Positions 20,299 to 28,160 of a DNA stretch of 64,000 bases are shown here, piece after piece. Under the pieces are notes generated by a model. That model saw only the letters and a program-made list of their open reading frames with translations. It ran no database searches and was not told the origin of the DNA. The translations under genes and the position numbers were made by a program. Positions within the stretch are counted from its first letter, which is position 1, and each line of letters begins with the position of its first letter. The DNA comes from Leptospira licerasiae serovar Varillal str. VAR 010 (GTDB lineage: Bacteria; Spirochaetota; Leptospiria; Leptospirales; Leptospiraceae): assembly GCF_000244755.1 (NCBI RefSeq), contig NZ_AHOO02000011.1, positions 214,001 to 278,000 on the forward strand, read 5' to 3'.

Positions 20299-20595
20299 TG
20301 AGATTCCGGTTCAAATGTATCTGCGTAAACCTATCAGATCGATGTGGCCGGAAATAAGTTCCATCTTCTTCTCCACTTTGCGGATTGGTGTGAAATTTGG
20401 TCTTATTTTTTGCTCTCGCAAAGGCGCTAAGACACGAAGGGTTTACGTACGCAACCCCGCGAGTGATCGAACCGGGGTCAAAAAATCGTTTTTGCGATTT
20501 TTTGACCGAAGGTGAGAGCGCGGTCCGAAGGACGCGGCCCGACCTTTTTTCCTAAAAATCCTTACTGTTTTTTCGAAAAGGACGATATTAGAAAC
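20299..20595. repeat. Intergenic palindromic repeat with perfect 13-bp stem
   Basis: At 20475-20506, GGTCAAAAAATCG and CGATTTTTTGACC form a perfect 13-base stem with a 6-base loop. It is embedded in a GC-rich module (CGCAACCCCGCGAGTGATCG ... GAGAGCGCGGTCCGAAGGACGCGGCC, to about 20545) that belongs to the same broad class as the repeats at 3.25, 23.8, 40.1 and 47.35 kb. No gene is apparent between the lipoprotein and the HpcH-like gene; the divergent promoters must be here. Confidence 0.65.
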
Positions 20596-21399
20596 GTGAA
20601 AGAGCAGATAGACCGCAAAATTATCGAACTTCGCCGCCACCTGATTTCTTTGAAACAGAGCTATCCTATCGTAGGATTAAAAGGAGGCACGGAAACGGAA
20701 GATATGGATTCGGACGAGATCCGAGCGCTCCATATCGTGGCTAAAGATTTGGTTCCGGTCACTGTTAAGATCGGCGGGCCTGAAGCAAGGACCGATATCC
20801 GTATGCTGGTGAAAGAGGAGATCGAAGGCATTTCCGCGCCTATGATCGAATCTTCTTACGCTCTCAAAAATTTTATTTCTACTCTTAAAAGTATGCTTAG
20901 TCCTGTGACTTTTTCCAAGGTCACTAAGGCGATTAACCTGGAGACTATCACAGGTTATAAAAATATGTTGGAGATAGCGGACTCTAGTGCATTCGAAGAT
21001 CTGGATCAAGTGACTGCCGCCAGATCCGATCTTTCCGCTTCTATGGGAATGATCCCAGATGATAAGGAAGTGATGAAAGTCACTCGCACTATCATTGCGA
21101 TCTCGAAAGACAGGGGCAAAAAAACCTCCGTTGGTGGAACGATCACTAAGCAGAATTTCAGAAAGATCGCGGAAGAGATCCGTCCTGATAAGATCAACTC
21201 CAGACATGTTTGCGTGGACGCTATGAAATCTTTGGAAAAATTTCCGGAGGAAGTAGCGGAAGTTATGCTCCAATTCGAGATCGAATTGTATGATCTGTTC
21301 TCTTTATTAAAACCTGAGAAGGCCTACGGTTATAAGAATAGAATGGAGACCAATCGTGAAAGGATCGGATCCAGAAAGGTTCTCTATTCTATTCGGTAA
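20596..21399 (+). CDS. HpcH/HpaI aldolase/citrate lyase-type protein
   Basis: 267 residues from GTG 20596. A TIM-barrel C-C lyase pattern is visible in VPVTVKIGGPEARTDIRMLVKEEIEGISAPMIESSYALKNFI (strands holding Lys and Glu ligands), consistent with the HpcH/HpaI group that cleaves or forms C-C bonds with divalent metal. Substrate cannot be given. The frame is open upstream to 20512, but that is repeat sequence; the exact start is uncertain because no close Shine-Dalgarno is seen. TetR follows after 3 bases, so they form one operon. Confidence 0.68.
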   Translation: MKEQIDRKIIELRRHLISLKQSYPIVGLKGGTETEDMDSDEIRALHIVAKDLVPVTVKIGGPEARTDIRMLVKEEIEGISAPMIESSYALKNFISTLKSMLSPVTFSKVTKAINLETITGYKNMLEIADSSAFEDLDQVTAARSDLSASMGMIPDDKEVMKVTRTIIAISKDRGKKTSVGGTITKQNFRKIAEEIRPDKINSRHVCVDAMKSLEKFPEEVAEVMLQFEIELYDLFSLLKPEKAYGYKNRMETNRERIGSRKVLYSIR

Positions 21400-21402
21400 A
21401 CA

Positions 21403-21954
21403 ATGGCCAAAGATACAAGAGACCTAATCTTAAGAACTTCCCTCAAACTATTTTCTGAACAAGGGTATCACGGCTCTACCATGAGACAAATCGCTCAAAG
21501 AGCCGGTCTGTCTTTGGGTCTCGCTTATCGTTATTTCGAGTCCAAGGAATCCATTTTAGAAGGGATCATCGAATCGCATGATACGATCCTAAAAAAATAT
21601 CTCCCTGAAAAATTGAACTCTATGGAGAATAGAGCGGAACTTATCCAATTTTTGGGCGGACAGATCATCAAGTTAGTGAAGGAGAACGAAGAATATCTCC
21701 GTCTGTATTGGAGTCTTATGCTCCAACCTAAGATCCATAGATTAAAAAAACGCAATATTCATTTGGTAAATCTGATCTTTTACGAAAACTCCAAAAAGAT
21801 CATCTTGGCTTTAAAGCCGAACTATACGGAATTCGAGGTAAAAAATCTCACCTCTGCAATCATAGGTTATATGATCAATCATTTGACCAACAAGAGGGAA
21901 TTTACTCTGGAAGACTTCCGAGCGTATATAGTTTACGCGCTGGAGAACACCTAA
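21403..21954 (+). CDS. TetR-family transcriptional regulator
   Basis: 183 residues. Typical N-terminal TetR helix-turn-helix: LILRTSLKLFSEQGYHGSTMRQIAQRAGLSLGLAYRYFESKESIL (about 8-52). The C-terminal ligand domain is family-variable. It follows the HpcH-like gene by 3 bases and precedes corA by about 40 bases; its target is unknown, but control of its own operon is the simplest guess. Confidence 0.93.
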   Translation: MAKDTRDLILRTSLKLFSEQGYHGSTMRQIAQRAGLSLGLAYRYFESKESILEGIIESHDTILKKYLPEKLNSMENRAELIQFLGGQIIKLVKENEEYLRLYWSLMLQPKIHRLKKRNIHLVNLIFYENSKKIILALKPNYTEFEVKNLTSAIIGYMINHLTNKREFTLEDFRAYIVYALENT

Positions 21955-21996
21955 ACTCTGCGGGTTCTCGGAAATGATTCGTATTAGGACAATTTG

Positions 21997-22998
21997 ATGA
22001 TACGTTTTCTTTCCTTCCCCACCCCCAAAATAAAAAACTCAGTTTCTAAAGCGGTGACTCGGAAAACGGATCTCGCGTTCTTGAAAAACTTTTCACTGAA
22101 GAGAACTTTGAACAAAGAAAAGGTTTGGATCGATGTAGAAAATCCGACCTCGGAAGATCTTATCTTTTTATCCAAAAACTGCGGATTTCATGATCTTGCG
22201 ATAGAAGATTGTGTGAATAGGAACCAAAGGCCAAAGTTCGAAGACTATGAGGATCACGCATTTATGGTCCTTCACAGTTTCAGATCGGAAGGAGAACAGT
22301 CCTTTTCCACTACTGAAACGCATGTGTTTTTCAATCGTAAATTTATCGTATCCGTGCATGAACATAAGGAACCTCTGATCGATTCTCTTTGGAATCGGAC
22401 TCTTACGGAACAGAATTTTTCTTCCAAGGGGACTGATCATGTTCTCTATCTTTTATTTGACCTTTTGGTGGATTCCAATTTTCCGATCTTAGATCAAATC
22501 TCCGAACAGATCACGGATCTGGAAAATCAGATACTGATCAGCGAAATACAGCCCGACTTCATTACGAATATTTTATATGTAAAAAGAAATCTAGTCCGAA
22601 TGAGAAGGGTCCTCTCTCCGCAAAGAGAAGTGTTAAATCTGATCATGAGACACGAGGATAAATTTCTCTCAGAGAGGGTACGCTTCTATTTTAGGGACGT
22701 ATACGATCATTTGAGCAGGCTTGTCGAAACCATCGATATGGATAGGGACCTAATCGGAAACTCTATGGATGCTTATTTTTCTTTTCTTTCCCAAAAGACA
22801 AACGATATAATCAAGCGTCTGACCCTGGTTTCTATGATATTTATGCCTCTTACTTTCTTAACCGGGTTTTTCGGGATGAACTTCACGGAACTTCCTTACG
22901 GGAGTAGACTGATTCTAACCACTTCTCTCGGGACAATGCTCACAATCCCTGGGATCATGATCTTATATTTTAAATATAAAAATTGGTTCAAAGATTAG
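21997..22998 (+). CDS. corA: CorA-family magnesium/divalent cation transporter
   Basis: 333 residues from ATG 21997, supported by AGGA 7 bases upstream (a TTG one codon earlier is not needed). Large N-terminal cytoplasmic domain (contains VWIDVENPTSEDLIFL), long helix region, then two C-terminal membrane helices with the pore signature FGMNF between LVSMIFMPLTFLTGFF and LGTMLTIPGIMILYF. The GMN motif is the selectivity element of CorA channels for Mg2+ (also Co2+, Ni2+). Forms pentamers in the inner membrane. Confidence 0.94.
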   Translation: MIRFLSFPTPKIKNSVSKAVTRKTDLAFLKNFSLKRTLNKEKVWIDVENPTSEDLIFLSKNCGFHDLAIEDCVNRNQRPKFEDYEDHAFMVLHSFRSEGEQSFSTTETHVFFNRKFIVSVHEHKEPLIDSLWNRTLTEQNFSSKGTDHVLYLLFDLLVDSNFPILDQISEQITDLENQILISEIQPDFITNILYVKRNLVRMRRVLSPQREVLNLIMRHEDKFLSERVRFYFRDVYDHLSRLVETIDMDRDLIGNSMDAYFSFLSQKTNDIIKRLTLVSMIFMPLTFLTGFFGMNFTELPYGSRLILTTSLGTMLTIPGIMILYFKYKNWFKD

Positions 22999-23008
22999 TC
23001 CAAGTCTT

Positions 23009-23707
23009 ATGGACAAAAAAATTGCAATCGTAACCGGCGCGAGCCGTGGCATAGGCGAAGAAGTTTCTAAACAACTTTCCAGATCAGGGATCCATATCAT
23101 CTGCGCTTCCCGCAAAAAGGAAGACTCCGAAAAAACTGCATCTTCCATCAGAGAAGATGGAGGCTCCGCGGAAAGTTTTTCAATTGATGTTTCCGATCCT
23201 AATTCCATCCGAACTTTTCTGGTGGAAGTTCTCTCCAAATATCCTAAGATCGACATTCTTGTAAATAACGCGGGAGTATATCTGGATAGCGGCTCCATCG
23301 AAAATACTACTTTAGAAATGTTGCAAGGAACCTTGGATACAAATTTGATCGGCCCTTTTCTTCTTTCTCAAAAAATCCTAAGCGTAATGAAAAAAAACGG
23401 TTATGGTAGGATCGTAAATGTAAGCTCAGGAATGGGACAACTCTACGATATGAGTTCAGGCTATTCAGCATATCGTATTTCCAAAACTGCGCTGAACGCT
23501 CTAACACGCATTCTTCATTCCGAATCTTCAGGAAAAGATATCAAAGTGAATTCAGTTTGTCCTGGTTGGGTAAGAACGGACATGGGAGGCAAGTCTGCGA
23601 CTCGTTCGGTTGAACATGGCGCCGAGACGATTGTTTGGGCGGCTCAATTAGATAAGAATGGGCCGAGCGGGATTTTTCTGAGAGATAAGAAAGAAATTCC
23701 TTGGTGA
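23009..23707 (+). CDS. Short-chain dehydrogenase/reductase
   Basis: 232 residues. Rossmann motif TGASRGIG at about 9-16, NNAG at about 87-90, and the catalytic Ser/Tyr/Lys in VNVSSGMGQLYDMSSGYSAYRISK. Classical SDR using NAD(P)(H); substrate not deducible. It begins 10 bases after corA. The plus-strand run ends here; beyond it lies a repeat. Confidence 0.93.
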   Translation: MDKKIAIVTGASRGIGEEVSKQLSRSGIHIICASRKKEDSEKTASSIREDGGSAESFSIDVSDPNSIRTFLVEVLSKYPKIDILVNNAGVYLDSGSIENTTLEMLQGTLDTNLIGPFLLSQKILSVMKKNGYGRIVNVSSGMGQLYDMSSGYSAYRISKTALNALTRILHSESSGKDIKVNSVCPGWVRTDMGGKSATRSVEHGAETIVWAAQLDKNGPSGIFLRDKKEIPW

Positions 23708-23900
23708 GAAGAGAAGGTACGTTTCCCGGTATGTAGGAACTCCCACAATGCCTTTTTTTTCCTTGCGGCAGGGATACGCAGGGGAAGTCCGATCGCAGCC
23801 CCATTTGCTTATGCAAAAGTTTTTCTCGCTTCTTGATGGGCGCTGCGAAAGGACCGAAGCCCGAAGTAGCCCGGCCTGAGCGAAGCGAAGGGCCGCCCCC
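23708..23900. repeat. Intergenic repeat region between converging genes
   Basis: Contains a half palindrome TGTAGGAACTCCCACA (about 23735) like the ends of the 150-bp repeats, then from about 23768 a GC-rich module with GGGCGCTGCGAAAGGACCGAAG and TGAGCGAAGCGAAGGGCCGCCCC, whose GCCGCCC ending is shared with the repeats at 3.35, 40.2 and 51.8 kb. No coding sequence seen. It separates the SDR gene from the convergent LytTR gene. Confidence 0.6.
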
Positions 23901-24641
23901 TCATTTCCCGAAGAGACTCTTCACTCCTTCCACAAATTCTCTTCCGACAGGAAGGTTGGTCTCGTCTTCGTCTTTCAGATAAATTGTATATGCACCACCC
24001 GCTTGGGATTTTGCTGCGGAGACAAGGCTCCGATTCACCATATGTTTTCTATGTATCCTTAAAAAATCAGTCTTAGGTAGTTCTTTTTCCAGATCGCCCA
24101 GCAGTTTTGCCGTTTCATAATCTCCGTCCTTGGTATGAAGAACGGAACGTTTGCCGTTGGCGGTGAGATAATATAGATCCGCATACAAAACCCTATGGAT
24201 CAACCCTCCATCACGAAAAACGAATACTGGATCCGGCTCTCCACTTGCCCTGGAATTGGAAATCGTTTTTAACTGTAAATGATGAAGCGCTCTTTCCATA
24301 CATGCGGAAAATCTTTCCTTCGTATACGGTTTCAAAAGATAATCGCAAGCCCCTACCTCGAATGCTTTGAGAGTATGCTCTCGATAAGCTGTAGTGAATA
24401 CCAGTATCGGAAGATTCTCTCCTATTTCCTCTAAGACCTGTAGCCCCGTTTTTTCGGGAAGATTGATATCCAAAAACACCAGATCGAATTTTTCTTTTTT
24501 CAAAAGATCGATTGCCTGGGAGCCTGTTCTTGCTATCCCACCCACTTCGAACTGAGGCCAACTTTCTAAAAATTTACGAAGAAGGTCCCGAGCAGGCACC
24601 TCATCCTCTATGACTAAAACCTTATATAGCACGCTATTCAT
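23901..24641 (-). CDS. LytTR-family response regulator
   Basis: 246 residues. Receiver domain at the N-terminus: acidic pocket VIEDE, phospho-acceptor Asp in DLVFLDINLP, Thr in VFTTAYR and Lys in YLLKPYTK. The C-terminal LytTR DNA-binding domain contains TANGKRSVLHTKDGDYETAKLLGDLEKEL and FLRIHRKHMVN. Its ATG overlaps the kinase stop (ATGA), so the pair is coupled. The divergent barrel/FecR operon is a natural target (inference). Confidence 0.93.
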   Translation of the reverse strand: MNSVLYKVLVIEDEVPARDLLRKFLESWPQFEVGGIARTGSQAIDLLKKEKFDLVFLDINLPEKTGLQVLEEIGENLPILVFTTAYREHTLKAFEVGACDYLLKPYTKERFSACMERALHHLQLKTISNSRASGEPDPVFVFRDGGLIHRVLYADLYYLTANGKRSVLHTKDGDYETAKLLGDLEKELPKTDFLRIHRKHMVNRSLVSAAKSQAGGAYTIYLKDEDETNLPVGREFVEGVKSLFGK

Positions 24642-25657
24642 CTTGATGCGAATTCCAATCTTAATGTGGTGATTCCAAATTTATCTTTTTCTAATTTAAG
24701 TTCCGCTTCTCCGAAATTATACTCTAACCTGGATTTTATATTGTTTAAGGTGCGAGAAAATTCGGATTTTTTATACTCTGGTAACAAATGATGTTCTTGT
24801 TTTTCGTTCCCGTTATTTTTGATCTCTATTTTTATTCTTCCAAAACTTTCGGTGGCGCTAATTTCCAATATCCCCGCTTCGGAACGATTCTCCAATCCGT
24901 GTTTAAAACTATTTTCGACTAATGGCTGCAATGTGAGTGGGGGTATCCTAAGCCTGGAAAAGTCTCCCACTTTTTTAATATTGATCGTTAAAGAATCCGA
25001 AAATCGGATCCTTTGCAGTTCCAGATAGTTTACCGTAAAGTCCCACTCTTCCGAGAAAGGAATAGTTTTTTCGAAAATCCGATCCGATAAAAATCTGTAT
25101 GTTTCCGAAAGTAAAATGAGTGCGTTATCCGCTTTTTGCGGATCAGTAACTAACAGGGAATGTATGGTGTTCAAAGTATTGAACAGATAATGAGGGTCCA
25201 TCCGATTCTGAAAGGTCCTGTATTGGATATCCTTCAGTTCGCTTTCCATCTTTTTCCTTCTTTCAATTAGGATCTGCATGGATTTTTCCAGAAAGGAAAT
25301 GAATAATGCCAGTATTAGGCTGCTTAAAAGAATATTATATGATCCTCCGTGAGGCCTTTCGACTCCTTCTCCAGCCAATAATAGTACATGAATGATCCCG
25401 CCTGACGCGACTCCTAGGACGGATGCGATCGCAGAAGCGACGACTAAAAAAGCTCCCGTAAAGAAAGCTCCTCTGTTCATTCGATTCAGGAATTCCACCG
25501 AAAACTCCACTATCGAACATACACAATGTGTGGTTACCTGTGTGGCCAAGAACACTTTCCAAAAAGGTGCCTTAGAATTGTGAGCGACTAACAACGAATT
25601 CATCGTGCCGATCACCGTATTTATGGTTAACCAAAACAGTATTTTAAAAGTACGCAT
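24638..25657 (-). CDS. LytS/YpdA-type sensor histidine kinase
   Basis: 339 residues. N-terminal half holds about four hydrophobic segments (e.g. ILFWLTINTVIGTMNSLL, AFLVVASAIASVLGVASGG, LLSSLILALFISFLE). The kinase part has the His_kinase signature RTFQNRMDPHYLFNTLNTIHSLL, where the first His of the PHYLFN box is the phosphorylation site, and an ATPase domain with PPLTLQPLVENSFKHGLEN. No extra sensor domain is recognisable. Partner of the downstream LytTR regulator. Confidence 0.93.
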   Translation of the reverse strand: MRTFKILFWLTINTVIGTMNSLLVAHNSKAPFWKVFLATQVTTHCVCSIVEFSVEFLNRMNRGAFFTGAFLVVASAIASVLGVASGGIIHVLLLAGEGVERPHGGSYNILLSSLILALFISFLEKSMQILIERRKKMESELKDIQYRTFQNRMDPHYLFNTLNTIHSLLVTDPQKADNALILLSETYRFLSDRIFEKTIPFSEEWDFTVNYLELQRIRFSDSLTINIKKVGDFSRLRIPPLTLQPLVENSFKHGLENRSEAGILEISATESFGRIKIEIKNNGNEKQEHHLLPEYKKSEFSRTLNNIKSRLEYNFGEAELKLEKDKFGITTLRLEFASR

Positions 25658-25908
25658 AGAAAGAATGGTCGAAAAATTTTTTCCGTTTCCGACTCCACTG
25701 ATCCCGTATTCTTTTAACCCGTCGATCCCCTTTTTACAATCTTATTCCAGGGAAAGTATCGTTTATTCCAATCGAATAGAAACTACAGAAATCGGATCGA
25801 CCCGTTTATTAATTAGAAAGTCTGGTAGACAGGAGAGTAAGGATAGGTTTATCTAAACGAAATTTTTTCTTTACGACTTTTGTCGGCAAGTAATCGAGGG
25901 GGACCTCT

Positions 25909-27354
25909 TTGAAAAAGACATCTATTCGAAAACTGATCACCGCTGCATGTTTTATTATGGGATCCGTACATTTATCCGCTGAGGAAATAGTTACCACTAA
26001 GAAAGACGAACCGGACGGCTTTTACGGTTTGAAGATTGGCGGTATCCTCTCCCCTTCTTATAACCAGAGAATGAGAGACGGAGGTTCCGGTCTTACTAAC
26101 GCATATCCGAACGAGGAACCCGGCTTCTCCACTCCTTGGACACTTTTGACCATCAATAAAGAATTTAAAGAAACAGGGGTCAGCTTGGAACTATGGGGAG
26201 AATTATTACGTTCTGCCCAAGTAAGCGCAGATACTAGAATGGATGGGGGAGTAAAATCTAATCCTTATATTTTAGGGATCAGAAGGGCTCTTATCCGCAA
26301 AACCTGGGAAACAGGGTTAGGAGAATACTCGCTAACGTTCGGTATGCAGGAACTCCCACATACTTATACCCAATGGAAAAATTATTGGAGATGGAGATAT
26401 GTGGATAAAGGACCTCTTGAAAGTCTGGGATTCGCTCCTGCTCCCGCCGATATCGGGTTAGGTGGGACCGGAAAATGGGATAATAATATTTCCGCTCAAG
26501 TAATTCTTTCCAACGGAGAAGGTTACAGGCAGACCCAGAATACCGACTCCACAGGTTTCGATCTTTCTTCCAGACTCTCCTACGAGCCTAAGATAGGCGA
26601 TGAGAACAGGATCGGTCTTCATTTCTTTTATAGATCAGCTAACTTAACAGGTGCTGCTTCTTCCGATTGTAAAGAAGGAACGGCATGTCTTGCGTCGGAT
26701 AATAATCCTTCCACTTCCCTCAGAAAGGATGTTCGTTCCCTAGAAAGTGACTCTTATGCGGTGGAGGCTAATTTTGATCGTAAAAAAATTCTTAACTTCG
26801 GACTTGGATACGTGTTCAGAAAACAAAAAGGCGGAGAAGTCAGAGACGTTTCCAAACCGTTCGGTGCGGTAACCCCTGGATTAGATTCCACCGGAACTGC
26901 TGCTTACGCCTGGTTGTCTTTAGGATGGGGAGATTTTAGGATCGTGGGTAGATTAGAAGGCGGAAGTGGAAGAGACGGAGTTCTCGCCGCGAACCGAACT
27001 CAAATCAATCAGGTCATGCCGGGAAGTCCCGAATCGGATTATTGGAATATTCAAACCAATACCGTAGGGCCTTTGGTAAATTCCTCCGGTTATTCTGTTC
27101 ATTCTTCGTTCAGAAGAGGTTCCGTATTCGCAGAATGGAATATTACGGATTCTTTACGTGTTTCCATTGGATACACTGAATCCAGGAACAGAGATAAGGA
27201 CGGAGACAGAGAACAATCCTATGTGGACGGGTCCGGAAACGAAAGGACCAAAGCGGAGTATTTACAACAATTCCAAGGCGGTGCAAATAATGGGATCGTA
27301 TCCTACGGCCGCCTGACCAAAGAGTTAACACTTTGGACCACCATCGAATTTTAA
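25909..27354 (+). CDS. Outer-membrane beta-barrel protein
   Basis: 481 residues. TTG start at 25909 with a very good GAGGGGGA five bases upstream. A signal peptide (KLITAACFIMGSVHLSAEE) leads to a long chain of alternating amphipathic strands rich in Tyr, Gly, Arg and Ser, ending in LWTTIEF with the C-terminal Phe typical of porins. I recognise no named porin. It is followed after 10 bases by the FecR/CxxCH gene and divergent from the LytS-like kinase, so export of, or response to, an envelope signal is plausible. Confidence 0.8.
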   Translation: MKKTSIRKLITAACFIMGSVHLSAEEIVTTKKDEPDGFYGLKIGGILSPSYNQRMRDGGSGLTNAYPNEEPGFSTPWTLLTINKEFKETGVSLELWGELLRSAQVSADTRMDGGVKSNPYILGIRRALIRKTWETGLGEYSLTFGMQELPHTYTQWKNYWRWRYVDKGPLESLGFAPAPADIGLGGTGKWDNNISAQVILSNGEGYRQTQNTDSTGFDLSSRLSYEPKIGDENRIGLHFFYRSANLTGAASSDCKEGTACLASDNNPSTSLRKDVRSLESDSYAVEANFDRKKILNFGLGYVFRKQKGGEVRDVSKPFGAVTPGLDSTGTAAYAWLSLGWGDFRIVGRLEGGSGRDGVLAANRTQINQVMPGSPESDYWNIQTNTVGPLVNSSGYSVHSSFRRGSVFAEWNITDSLRVSIGYTESRNRDKDGDREQSYVDGSGNERTKAEYLQQFQGGANNGIVSYGRLTKELTLWTTIEF

Positions 27355-27364
27355 GGAGAAATTT

Positions 27365-28099
27365 ATGAAACTAAGAGTGTGGATGATCTTAAGCTTAATG
27401 CTTTCCATCGGTTCCTTGGTTTTAGTGAGCCAAGAAAACAAAGAGAAGGACGCCAGGGTTTCCTTTCTGATCGGAAAAGTTCAGTTACAAAAAGGCGGCA
27501 AGGGAAGTTGGAACATTTTAAAACAAGGGGATTTGGTTTCCGAAGGAGATATTGTTTCCACCGGTAACGCTTCTAAAACCACCCTACTTTATAAAGGTTC
27601 CGAGTTTAAAGTATTGCCGAATACTAAACTGAAGATTTCAAGTCTGTACAACGAATCCAAAGACGGTAAATTAGAAGTGCAAAGCGGATTTGCCTGGTTC
27701 CAACTCGTGAACCTAAAAGGTAAAAAATTCGAGGTCAGCACCCCTACTACCACTGCGGGTGTGAGAGGAACTGCTTTCTCCGCATTCCATGATCATAAGT
27801 CCAAGGATTCTTCCTTCTGCACCTGTGAAGGTAAGGTCTTAATGAACGGGACCGGCGATCCAAAAGACGGAACCATGCAGGAAAAAGGAAATGGCGGTTA
27901 TTATCCGGGAAGCGGAGAAGAACCTAAAAGAAGTTCTTACGAAGGGATTATCGTAAAATTTAAATCTCTTCCTCCTTTCAAGGACCTTATGAAAAAGAAT
28001 ATTTCCTTAAAGAACTGTTTATCTTGCCATACTCCTCAAGGCTGGACTCCGGAAGACTCCGTTCCGAGCGATGAGACTTACGGCGGAGGAAAAATGTAA
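27365..28099 (+). CDS. FecR-domain exported protein with C-terminal CxxCH motif
   Basis: 244 residues. Signal peptide (MILSLMLSIGSLVLVSQ), then a FecR domain: WNILKQGDLVSEGDIVSTG, followed by STPTTTAGVRGTAFS (about 125-139). After a Gly/Pro-rich linker the C-terminus reads NCLSCHTPQGW, a CxxCH site (218-222) of the kind that binds c-type haem; a CTC pair (152-154) is also present. A FecR protein with a haem site is unusual. Haem attachment is inference from one motif. It shares an operon with the upstream barrel and ends at a strong terminator. Confidence 0.82.
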   Translation: MKLRVWMILSLMLSIGSLVLVSQENKEKDARVSFLIGKVQLQKGGKGSWNILKQGDLVSEGDIVSTGNASKTTLLYKGSEFKVLPNTKLKISSLYNESKDGKLEVQSGFAWFQLVNLKGKKFEVSTPTTTAGVRGTAFSAFHDHKSKDSSFCTCEGKVLMNGTGDPKDGTMQEKGNGGYYPGSGEEPKRSSYEGIIVKFKSLPPFKDLMKKNISLKNCLSCHTPQGWTPEDSVPSDETYGGGKM

Positions 28100-28127
28100 A
28101 TCTTTTATAAAGATTTTGGAATGTATG

Positions 28128-28157
28128 AGAGGCTCGGGATCCCGAGCCTCTTTTTTT
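28128..28157 (+). terminator. Rho-independent terminator after the FecR gene
   Basis: A perfect 24-base palindrome (28128-28151, arms AGAGGCTCGGGA and TCCCGAGCCTCT) is followed by a T-run to 28157. It ends the barrel-FecR transcript. The convergent lipoprotein gene ends 4 bases away, so the hairpin may also stop minus-strand transcription, though without a T-run on that side. Confidence 0.9.
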
Positions 28158-28160
28158 GTC

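Noticed and set aside
20440..20480. tRNA-like arm (GATCGAACCGGGGTC)
   Set aside because: Resembles a T-arm only; no acceptor, D or anticodon arms can be folded around it, and it belongs to a repeat.
20512..20595. N-terminal extension of the HpcH-like protein
   Set aside because: The first 28 codons are repeat sequence (RARSEGRGPTFF) and lack homology to the rest.
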